Positions 1-5,104 of a stretch of DNA of 6,149 nucleotides are shown piece by piece. The notes below the pieces were generated by a model. The model was not told the origin of the DNA. It did no database searches and worked only from the letters and a program-made list of their open reading frames with translations. The stretch is from Pseudanabaena sp. CAN_BIN31. GTDB lineage: Bacteria; Cyanobacteriota; Cyanobacteriia; Pseudanabaenales; Pseudanabaenaceae. The stretch covers positions 1 to 6,149 of the forward strand of contig JAJAZG010000491.1 of NCBI GenBank assembly GCA_026785865.1. Reading direction: 5' to 3'. Each line of letters begins with the position of its first letter. Within the stretch, counting starts at the first letter, position 1. The position numbers were made by a program, and so were the translations under genes.

Positions 1-54
1 AATCCACCGGTATATACCAGTATAATTCCTGATGTATGTGATTATTTCTTCCAT
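1..54 (-). CDS. Possible small hypothetical protein, N-terminus only, cut by left edge
   Basis: On the minus strand an ATG at 54-52 opens a frame that stays open to the window edge, reading MEEIITYIRNYTGIYRWI (18 codons). The pattern of a hydrophobic helix followed by a Tyr-Thr-Gly and Arg-Trp-Ile segment recalls small single-helix membrane proteins of unknown function that I have seen in cyanobacteria and Bacteroidetes; this is memory of a style of sequence, not a match. No convincing Shine-Dalgarno precedes it, and 18 codons can be open by chance. If real, it would be transcribed divergently from urtB, with the hairpin at 94-117 in between. The plus strand in the same stretch is also open in one frame, so direction is not settled. 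Confidence 0.22.
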   Translation of the reverse strand, partial: MEEIITYIRNYTGIYRWI

Positions 55-72
55 CTGCTTATAGACTATCTT

Positions 73-145
73 AAAAAAAAAACCAAAAAACGCGGGGGCT
101 AGCGCCCCGCTACCCCCACAGCTTTTTTAGGTTTTAAGTTTTTTT
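73..145. terminator. GC-rich hairpin flanked by A and T tracts (terminator-like or repeat element)
   Basis: Bases 94-98 (GGGGG) pair with 113-117 (CCCCC), and 100-104 (TAGCG) pair with 108-112 (CGCTA), with C99 bulged and a CCC loop. An alternative 6-bp stem pairs 92-97 (GCGGGG) with 105-110 (CCCCGC). The hairpin is embedded in a wider imperfect inverted repeat: A-run 73-82, CC, A-run 85-90 on the left, and T-run 123-128, A, GG, TTTT on the right, then T-run 139-145. Read in either direction a stem is followed by a T tract, so it resembles a bidirectional intrinsic terminator. The tract is closer to the stem on the minus strand (3 bases) than on the plus strand (5 bases). It may equally be a dispersed palindromic repeat. 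Its position upstream of urtB would suit termination or attenuation of transcription arriving from the left. Confidence 0.55.
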
Positions 146-158
146 ATACTTATTGACG
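145..158 (+). promoter_or_regulatory. Weak candidate promoter elements upstream of urtB
   Basis: TATACT at 145-150 resembles a -10 hexamer and TTGACG at 153-158 resembles a -35 hexamer. They lie in the wrong order to serve one promoter, and neither has a good partner at 16-18 bases. No GTA-N8-TAC site for NtcA, the nitrogen regulator usually found at cyanobacterial urea-transport operons, is present between 1 and 212. The operon may be driven from a promoter left of the window. Low confidence. Confidence 0.15.
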
Positions 159-212
159 TAATCAGTAACCGCAAAAACCAAATGGTTCAATTAACAGCCA
201 ACTAATAAAGTC

Positions 213-1175
213 ATGAATGTTTTGCCATTTAACGCATTATCTTCACTAGTATACTTAGCGCAAGCCGCTCCGCCAGCTAAGTCTCTCGATCCGATCGCAA
301 TTGCTAACCAGCTTCTTAGTGGAGTTGGAATTGTTGGCATTTTGTTATTGACTGGGTTAGGACTATCGATCACGTTTGGAGTGATGCGGATCATTAATTT
401 GGCGCATGGCGAATTTATCATGTTGGGCGCATATACGACTTTCGTATTGCAAAGTAATTTTAAAATGGATTTGTTAATGACAATTCCATTTTCTTTCTTG
501 TTCACCGCAATAGTTGGCGCAATCGTGGAATTGACGATTGTGCGACGGCTATACGGGCGAGCTGTGGAGACGCTCTTGGCAACTTGGGGATTGAGTATTG
601 TCCTTCAAGGTGTGGTGAAACTGATCTTTACCGCTCAACTTAAGTATGTCAAAGCTCCTCCTTATATTCGCGGAAACTGGACTCCATTTGAAATTGGCGG
701 TCAAGCTATTGAGATCTCATATTACCGCTTGTTTATAATTTTCATGGCGTTATTACTTTTAGGGATTACCGCTTTTTTACTATATGGCACGACATTAGGA
801 AGAGAAGTAAGAGCCGTTACCCAAAACCGAGATATGGCAAAGTGCTTGGGTGTTAATACCAGCCTTGTCGATATGCTCACTTTCGCCTATGGATGTGGAC
901 TTGCAGGAGTTGCAGGTACGGTTATTTCATCACTTAAGAGTGTGGCTCCACCAATGGGACAGGATTATCTGGTGGATGCTTGGATGACAGTGGTAACTGG
1001 TGGCGTCGATAAACTTATTGGAGTTTTAGCAGGAGCCGTTTTGATTGGTCAGTCTAATGCGGCGATCGCATACCTAATCAATGACCCGACCGCGAGAGTA
1101 ATTGTGTTAGCGGCGGTAATTGTCTTGATCCGCTACCGCCCAGAAGGTTTGTTTACGGTTCAAAAGCGTAGCTAA
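213..1175 (+). CDS. urtB: Urea ABC transporter permease UrtB
   Basis: One of the two inner-membrane permeases of the ATP-driven high-affinity urea importer (branched-chain amino acid transporter, LivH-like, class). The 320 residues show about eight hydrophobic segments, roughly 34-58, 66-80, 87-110, 120-140, 170-192, 222-242, 265-285 and 294-306. Family hallmarks are the NLAHGEFIMLGAY stretch (62-74), the cytoplasmic loop GREVRAVTQNRDMAKCLGVN (196-215) that should contact the ATPases, and the C-terminal RPEGLF (309-314). The ATG at 213 is the only sensible start: the frame has a stop at 192-194. No strong Shine-Dalgarno is visible. The first 20 or so residues end in AQAAP and look like a signal peptide or a remnant of one; the longer proteobacterial UrtB proteins carry an extra N-terminal region that this one lacks. 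It is first of four co-directional genes. Assignment to urea rather than an amino acid rests mainly on the whole operon and the urease genes beside it. Confidence 0.93.
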   Translation: MNVLPFNALSSLVYLAQAAPPAKSLDPIAIANQLLSGVGIVGILLLTGLGLSITFGVMRIINLAHGEFIMLGAYTTFVLQSNFKMDLLMTIPFSFLFTAIVGAIVELTIVRRLYGRAVETLLATWGLSIVLQGVVKLIFTAQLKYVKAPPYIRGNWTPFEIGGQAIEISYYRLFIIFMALLLLGITAFLLYGTTLGREVRAVTQNRDMAKCLGVNTSLVDMLTFAYGCGLAGVAGTVISSLKSVAPPMGQDYLVDAWMTVVTGGVDKLIGVLAGAVLIGQSNAAIAYLINDPTARVIVLAAVIVLIRYRPEGLFTVQKRS

Positions 1176-1178
1176 TCG

Positions 1179-1190
1179 AAAAAGCTTTTT
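1179..1190. repeat. Short A/T palindrome between urtB and urtC
   Basis: AAAAAGCTTTTT is a perfect 12-base palindrome just after the urtB stop. It is too short and AT-rich to be a convincing terminator, and the following gene is 30 bases away, so urtB and urtC are probably co-transcribed through it. Confidence 0.3.
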
Positions 1191-1207
1191 AATGCTCAAC
1201 AATCGAT

Positions 1208-1212
1208 GGAGG
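1208..1212 (+). promoter_or_regulatory. Strong Shine-Dalgarno of urtC
   Basis: GGAGG lies 7 bases before the ATG at 1220. It is the clearest ribosome-binding site in the window and fixes the urtC start. Confidence 0.8.
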
Positions 1213-1219
1213 TTTTAAC

Positions 1220-2308
1220 ATGGCAGAAGTAGTAGGTCGAATTCGACAAGCAAGTTTTGTTCCGAAAAGATGGCTCATCATAAGCGCAATCGTCTTGGTA
1301 ATTTTTACAATTTTCCCATTTGTGGCTGGTACATTCCAGACCAACTTGATGGCAAAGTTATTGCTATTCGGAACTTTAGGAGTTTCTCTGGATCTAATCT
1401 GGGGATTCACAGGTATCCTTAGTTTCGCCCATGGAGTATTTTTTACCTTGGGAGGATATGCGATGGCGTATTACTTGAAGCTAAATCTCTCCGCTACGGC
1501 AAATAATTATGGCGGTACATTGCCAGACTTTATGGTGTGGAATGGGTTAAAAGAACTACCTTGGTTCATTGCGCCATTACAGTATTTCCCAGTCGCAGTA
1601 ATTGCCACAGTCGTAATTCCTGCGGGTTTTGCCTATGCGATCGGCTCGTTTATCTTTCGCTCTAAGGTTAGTGGTGTTTACATCACAGTTATTACCCTTG
1701 CCATTTCCTCGGCTTTAACGACTTTCTTTGTTAGTCAACAAGCCTATACGGGAGGAACCAACGGGATTACTGATGTATCAAAACTGATTCTTTTTGGAGT
1801 AGTAGTTCCACCCATAGGAATTTACTTTATCATCTTGATTTTTGCCTCATTAGTCATGGCTGGAAGTTGGTGGTTGACTCAATCTAACTTTGGTTTGATT
1901 TTGCGATCAATTAAAGAGAATGAAAATCGCATTTCTTACCTAGGCTATGACGTGGCAAGCTTCAAGATTTTCATCTGGACGCTTTCGGCTGGAGTTGCGG
2001 GAATTGCAGGCGGATTATTTGTTCCCTTGAATAATTTTATTTCACCTGTTTATCTTGGTGTTGCTTTTGGAACTCAGGTCGTGATCTGGGTAGCTGTAGG
2101 TGGTAGAGGCACGCTATTCGGTCCGATCGTTGCTGCAATTTTGTTAGGTCAGATCCAAAACTCAGTGGATCGGATTACTCAGGATTGGCAGCTAATTGTG
2201 GGTGTGATTTTGATGCTGGTTGTCTTATTTCTTCCAGATGGGTTAATGAGCCTAATCCCCAAAAAGCTTCTTGGTAAGAAGAATAACCAGCTTGACCGAT
2301 CGCCATAA
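1220..2308 (+). CDS. urtC: Urea ABC transporter permease UrtC
   Basis: Second inner-membrane permease of the urea importer, LivM-like, expected to pair with UrtB to form the channel. The 362-residue protein begins with a basic cytoplasmic stretch (RIRQ, PKR) and a first helix at about 18-37. It has the LivM-type motif DLIWGFTGILSFAHG (58-72) leading into FFTLGGYAMAYYL, the cytoplasmic loop GLILRSIKENENRISYLGYD (225-244) that should dock onto the ATPases, GGRGTLFGPIVAA (294-306) and FLPDGL (337-341 region) before a lysine-rich tail. The segment around 91-118, rich in Asn, Gly, Trp and Pro, is an extended loop between membrane helices and is usual in UrtC. The start is set by GGAGG 7 bases upstream. 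It follows urtB by 44 bases and precedes urtD by 108 bases. Nothing looks truncated. Confidence 0.94.
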   Translation: MAEVVGRIRQASFVPKRWLIISAIVLVIFTIFPFVAGTFQTNLMAKLLLFGTLGVSLDLIWGFTGILSFAHGVFFTLGGYAMAYYLKLNLSATANNYGGTLPDFMVWNGLKELPWFIAPLQYFPVAVIATVVIPAGFAYAIGSFIFRSKVSGVYITVITLAISSALTTFFVSQQAYTGGTNGITDVSKLILFGVVVPPIGIYFIILIFASLVMAGSWWLTQSNFGLILRSIKENENRISYLGYDVASFKIFIWTLSAGVAGIAGGLFVPLNNFISPVYLGVAFGTQVVIWVAVGGRGTLFGPIVAAILLGQIQNSVDRITQDWQLIVGVILMLVVLFLPDGLMSLIPKKLLGKKNNQLDRSP

Positions 2309-2416
2309 TCTCTCAAGCTCCTGAAGTAAAAGTTTTCATAATGCTTAACCAAAGTGTTAATAATCCCCAACTTCAGCAATATTGCACATCTTTAGAAATT
2401 TAAAAGGGTTGAAATT
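2309..2416. other. urtC-urtD intergenic spacer with small inverted repeats
   Basis: This 108-base gap is the longest inside the operon. It holds CTGAAGT (2321-2327) and its complement ACTTCAG (2370-2376) 42 bases apart, an inner TTAAC/GTTAA pair (2345-2349, 2356-2360), and a GCAATATTGC palindrome (2376-2385). Together these could fold as a weak stem-loop in the mRNA. No good promoter, T tract or GTA-N8-TAC site is seen. AAAGGG at 2403-2408 is the probable ribosome-binding site of urtD. Confidence 0.35.
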
Positions 2417-3214
2417 ATGACAACAATGACATTCGTTGAAACTGGTATAGCTACTCATACAGAAGGTGCAGTTTTATCAGTAAAAGATCTAAAAGTGGTT
2501 TTTTCGGGATTTAAAGCTTTAAAGGGCGTTAATTTGGATGTTGGCGAGAATGAAATTGTTACGATAATTGGGCCAAATGGTGCTGGTAAAAGTACGCTTC
2601 TTGATGCGATCGTTGGTAAATCTCCTGTTGCTTCTGGGCATGTGTTTTATCACGGTAAAGATATTACTAATCGCAGCGCTCATGAAGTTGCGAGAATGGG
2701 GATTGGACGCAAATTCCAAAACCCAAATGTATACAACGAATTAACCGTATTTGACAATATTCTACTGGCTCTAAAAGGCACTCACGGTGTTTTTGCTTCG
2801 ATCAAATCTAAACTCACTGCTGCTAAGAGAGATAAAATCATCTCTGTACTCGACCGTGTTGGGCTTTTAGAGAAAGGCTATTCACTAGTTTCATCTCTTT
2901 CACATGGGCAGAAGCAATGGGTTGAGATCGGCATGGTACTCGCTCAAGATCCTTCAGTAATCTTGCTTGATGAACCAACTGCGGGCATGACTCCTGATGA
3001 AACTCATCTAACTGGCGAGATCATCAAGAGTATTTCTCAAAATCACTCAGTTGTAGTAATTGAGCATGATATGGAGTTTGTCAAACAAATTGCTCAGCGC
3101 ATTGTGGTGCTCCATCAAGGCGAAAAGCTGACTGAAGGCTCAGTCAATGAAGTGCAGTCCAATCCAAAAGTTATCGAGGTATATTTAGGTCGTGAACAAA
3201 TCGATGCTGCTTGA
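2417..3214 (+). CDS. urtD: Urea ABC transporter ATP-binding protein UrtD
   Basis: Cytoplasmic ATPase of the urea importer, LivG-like, pairing with UrtE to power the UrtBC channel. All nucleotide-binding elements are present in its 265 residues: Walker A GPNGAGKST (52-60), Q-loop Gln at about 101 (KFQNP), signature LSHGQ (161-165), Walker B VILLDEP (181-187), and the switch His at 217 (IEHD). The LSHGQ signature with the following KQWVEIGMVLAQ and the TAGMTPDET stretch (188-196) are typical of UrtD and help separate it from LivG. The ATG at 2417 has AAAGGG 8 bases upstream. The first 18 or so residues precede the ATPase fold and carry no recognised motif. The gene end overlaps the start of urtE, pointing to translational coupling of the two ATPases. 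Confidence 0.95.
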   Translation: MTTMTFVETGIATHTEGAVLSVKDLKVVFSGFKALKGVNLDVGENEIVTIIGPNGAGKSTLLDAIVGKSPVASGHVFYHGKDITNRSAHEVARMGIGRKFQNPNVYNELTVFDNILLALKGTHGVFASIKSKLTAAKRDKIISVLDRVGLLEKGYSLVSSLSHGQKQWVEIGMVLAQDPSVILLDEPTAGMTPDETHLTGEIIKSISQNHSVVVIEHDMEFVKQIAQRIVVLHQGEKLTEGSVNEVQSNPKVIEVYLGREQIDAA

Positions 3215-3902
3215 ACTAACTGATGTGACTGTATCGTATGGTCAAACACCTGTTCTATTTGGTGTAAATATGACGATTGATCAAGGAGATATTGCTTGCT
3301 TGCTTGGTCGTAATGGCGTTGGTAAGACTACTCTTCTTCGTAGTGTTATTGGTCTCAATAAGGTGCTTTCTGGAAATATTGTTTTTGATGCCGATGACAT
3401 TACCAAAGTGCCGACATTTAAACGGGCTAGATATGGTATTTCCTACATTCCGCAGGGTAGAGAAATCATTCCCTATCTATCGGTTTTGGATAATCTCAAA
3501 CTTGGGATGTCGGCGGCTCAGAAGAAACTTAGCAAGATTCCTGATGAAATCTTTGAGTTCTTTCCGATGCTCAAGCAACACCTTAGCCGTCAAGGTGGAT
3601 TATTGAGCGGTGGACAACAACAGCAATTAGCGATCGCGCGTGGCTTGATGAGTAGTCCCAAGATTATGTTGCTTGATGAGCCTACCGAAGGAATTCAGCC
3701 TTCAATTGTGCAGGAGATTGAGGAAACATTAAAGCGGATCAACCGCGAAAAAGGTATTACTCTGATCGTTGTCGAGCAAAAAGTCGATTTTGCACGCCAA
3801 CTTGCTCAAAAATTCTTCATTATGGAGAAGGGAGCAGTTGTCGCAAATGGTGCAACTACTGATTTATCTGATGATTTAGTTCATCAGTATCTTGCAATTT
3901 AG
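3204..3902 (+). CDS. urtE: Urea ABC transporter ATP-binding protein UrtE
   Basis: Second ATPase of the urea importer, LivF-like. From the ATG at 3204 it is 232 residues: Walker A GRNGVGKTT (35-43), Q-loop in YIPQGREI (81-88), signature LSGGQ (134-138), Walker B IMLLDEP (154-160), then TEGIQPSIVQEIE (161-173), a stretch characteristic of UrtE. The usual switch histidine is replaced by Gln (VVEQKVDFA, Gln 192), which is normal in the LivF/UrtE branch. Start choice: the frame also opens at GTG 3192, adding MNKS, with GAGGT 11 bases upstream; I prefer ATG 3204 because related proteins begin directly with ML-x-L/I before the first strand and YG. Either way the start lies inside the end of urtD (11 or 23 bases overlap). 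It is the last gene of the operon, followed 11 bases later by a long hairpin. Confidence 0.94.
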   Translation: MLLELTDVTVSYGQTPVLFGVNMTIDQGDIACLLGRNGVGKTTLLRSVIGLNKVLSGNIVFDADDITKVPTFKRARYGISYIPQGREIIPYLSVLDNLKLGMSAAQKKLSKIPDEIFEFFPMLKQHLSRQGGLLSGGQQQQLAIARGLMSSPKIMLLDEPTEGIQPSIVQEIEETLKRINREKGITLIVVEQKVDFARQLAQKFFIMEKGAVVANGATTDLSDDLVHQYLAI

Positions 3903-3913
3903 ATGTGCGCTAC

Positions 3914-3964
3914 CTCTAAACAGAAAGAAGAAGTTGCTGAGCAACTTCTTCTTTCTGTTTAGAG
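3914..3964. terminator. Perfect 24-bp hairpin between convergent urtE and ureG (bidirectional terminator)
   Basis: Bases 3914-3937 are exactly complementary to 3941-3964, with a TGA loop at 3938-3940. The stem starts 11 bases after the urtE stop and ends 10 bases before the ureG stop, so it fills almost the entire gap between two converging genes. Its purine-rich left arm (AAACAGAAAGAAG) and pyrimidine-rich right arm provide T-rich sequence late in the stem, read either way, instead of a separate T tract. Its job is most likely to end both transcripts or protect their 3' ends. The perfect match over 24 pairs is unusually long for an intrinsic terminator. Confidence 0.8.
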
Positions 3965-3974
3965 CTGTTCTAAT

Positions 3975-4568
3975 TCACATTCGTTTTATAATAAATCCCA
4001 CTATTTCGTTTAAGCCTACTTGAGTTTTGAGATTACTAAATACAAAAGGTTTTTCTCCTCTCATTTTCAAGGTATCTCTTTCCATTACCCCCAAATCTGC
4101 TCCAACGTAAGGAGCTAAATCAATCTTGTTAATTACTAATAAGTCAGATTTGGTAATCCCTGGTCCACCCTTGCGCGGAATCTTGTCTCCTGCGGCAACA
4201 TCAATCACATAGAGCGTCAAATCAACTAGTTCAGGGCTAAAGGTGGAGGCGAGATTATCACCACCGCTCTCTACGAAAATCAAATCTAAATTAGTAAAGC
4301 GAAGTTCTAGTTGCTCGATCGCTGCCAAATTCATGGAGGCATCTTCGCGAATAGCGGTATGGGGACAACCACCTGTCTCTACGCCGACAATGCGATCGCG
4401 TTCTAGAGCTTCACTACGGACGAGAAACTGCGCGTCCTCTTGGGTATAAATATCATTGGTGACGACGGCAATTTGAAAATGCGATCGCAAAGATTTGCAG
4501 AGAGAATCAACAAGGGCAGTTTTTCCAGAACCAACTGGGCCCGCAACTCCAACACGAAATGGTGACAT
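3975..4568 (-). CDS. ureG: Urease accessory GTPase UreG
   Basis: SIMIBI-class GTPase that couples GTP hydrolysis to nickel delivery into apo-urease, working in the cytoplasm with UreE, UreF and UreD/H. The 197 residues, a normal length for the family, show the P-loop GPVGSGKTA (10-18), VETGGCPHTAIRED (63-76) with the nickel-binding Cys68-Pro-His70 motif, ESGGDN (100-105), and the guanine-specificity motif NKID (147-150). All key residues are intact. The start ATG (4568-4566) has AGGA 10 bases upstream on the minus strand and gives the typical MSP-x-RVGVAGPVGSGKT beginning. It does not carry a His-rich N-terminal extension such as some UreG proteins have. It is transcribed towards urtE and divergently from ureE; ureG more commonly follows ureF on the same strand, so its orientation is notable. 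Two HIP1 octamers lie inside it (4392, 4481). Confidence 0.96.
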   Translation of the reverse strand: MSPFRVGVAGPVGSGKTALVDSLCKSLRSHFQIAVVTNDIYTQEDAQFLVRSEALERDRIVGVETGGCPHTAIREDASMNLAAIEQLELRFTNLDLIFVESGGDNLASTFSPELVDLTLYVIDVAAGDKIPRKGGPGITKSDLLVINKIDLAPYVGADLGVMERDTLKMRGEKPFVFSNLKTQVGLNEIVGFIIKRM

Positions 4569-4595
4569 TTTAGATTGATCCTGCTTGCATATGGG

Positions 4596-4634
4596 GTAAA
4601 GTAGAGATAACGCTTTGCGTTGTCTCTACTTTAC
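4596..4634. repeat. 18-bp palindrome in the ureG-ureE divergent region (dispersed-repeat-like)
   Basis: Bases 4596-4613 pair with 4617-4634 around a TTT loop; 17 pairs are Watson-Crick and one is T-G. The outer part, GTAGAGA ... TCTCTAC, resembles the abundant palindromes of the form GTAGAGAC...GTCTCTAC that I recall scattered through cyanobacterial genomes. That resemblance is from memory. It takes up half of the 80-base gap between the two start codons and ends 14 bases before the ureE ATG, so it must lie within or next to both promoters or the ureE leader. Confidence 0.7.
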
Positions 4635-4640
4635 TGTAAT
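4635..4640 (+). promoter_or_regulatory. Candidate -10 box of ureE
   Basis: TGTAAT differs from TATAAT at one position and sits 8 bases before the ureE ATG. If used, transcription would start at or almost at the start codon, giving a leaderless or nearly leaderless mRNA, which would fit the absence of any Shine-Dalgarno in 4635-4648. No good -35 partner is visible; it would fall inside the palindrome. Speculative. Confidence 0.2.
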
Positions 4641-4648
4641 TTTAGCTA

Positions 4649-5104
4649 ATGTACATTGTTACACAACGTTTATCGATAGAAGCCAAGAAATTAGTTAAGC
4701 GCGAATCGCTTTTAACGCTTGCCCTGATTGCTGAAGATAGAACTCGTAGCCGTCATCGATTTATGACTGTTGAGGAAGAAGAGATTAATTTGCAACTTCA
4801 GCGCGGCACAGTCTTAAGGGAAGGTGATATTCTCGCCGATGAGCATAGTCAGGCGATCGCCTATGTCGTTGCTAAGCCTGAGGCAGTTGTCACCGTCACC
4901 GCTAAAAATGCTCTTGATTTTTTACGCGCCGCCTACCATTTAGGTAATCGTCATATTGCCTTAGAAGTTACTGAATCATATTTACGATTGACTCCTGACT
5001 CAGTTTTAGAAGATATGGTCTTACAAATGGGATTAACTATAACCAAAGAGACTCAACCTTTTCAACCCGAATCTGGCGCTTACCATCATCACCATGATCA
5101 TTAA
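4649..5104 (+). CDS. ureE: Urease accessory nickel metallochaperone UreE
   Basis: Cytoplasmic nickel carrier that hands Ni(II) to UreG for insertion into urease. At 151 residues it has the family's usual length. The N-terminal half is the beta-rich domain with the R-T-R-S-RHRF stretch (31-38), followed by LQRGTVLREGDILADE (50-65). The C-terminal ferredoxin-like metal-binding domain contains AAYHLGNRH (94-102), whose His102 corresponds to the conserved nickel ligand at the dimer interface, and ends in a short histidine-rich tail, HHHHDH (146-151), a feature many but not all UreE proteins have and which adds nickel-binding capacity. No Shine-Dalgarno precedes the ATG. The tail codons overlap the start of ureF by 11 bases in another frame, so the pair should be co-translated. 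A HIP1 octamer sits at 4853. Confidence 0.95.
   Translation: MYIVTQRLSIEAKKLVKRESLLTLALIAEDRTRSRHRFMTVEEEEINLQLQRGTVLREGDILADEHSQAIAYVVAKPEAVVTVTAKNALDFLRAAYHLGNRHIALEVTESYLRLTPDSVLEDMVLQMGLTITKETQPFQPESGAYHHHHDH

Noticed and set aside
9..18. GGTATATACC palindrome near the left edge as an operator
   Set aside because: Only ten bases with an AT core, no second copy and no promoter around it.
1..102. Plus-strand frame open from the left edge to a TAG at 100-102, as a possible urtA C-terminus
   Set aside because: The product ends in a lysine run coded by the A tract and runs into the hairpin; it does not resemble the end of a substrate-binding protein.
84..128. CRISPR or tandem-repeat array
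   Set aside because: Only one inverted structure is present, with no repeated direct units or spacers anywhere in the window.
158..178. NtcA-type site upstream of urtB
   Set aside because: The GTA triplets here (158, 165) are not followed by TAC at eight bases; the second half-site is missing.
191..505. 104-codon minus-strand frame opposite the start of urtB
   Set aside because: It lies antisense to well-supported urtB codons, resembles no family and is explained as a shadow of the permease gene.
1189..1410. Minus-strand frame opposite the start of urtC
   Set aside because: Antisense shadow of a clear permease gene; no motif and no ribosome-binding site.
2179..2379. Minus-strand frame across the urtC end and spacer
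   Set aside because: Low-complexity product with no recognisable feature; most of it overlaps urtC codons.
2519..2719. Minus-strand frame inside urtD
   Set aside because: Antisense to the Walker A region of an intact ATPase gene.
3277..3606. 109-codon plus-strand frame inside urtE
   Set aside because: A shifted frame of urtE; its hydrophobic look comes from the shifted codons, and urtE itself has every ATPase motif.
4243..4449. Plus-strand frame opposite ureG
   Set aside because: Antisense shadow; Ser- and Arg-rich product without family features.
4636..4649. NtcA-type site upstream of ureE (GTA, 8 bases, TAA)
   Set aside because: The right half is TAA, not TAC, and the site would overlap the start codon.
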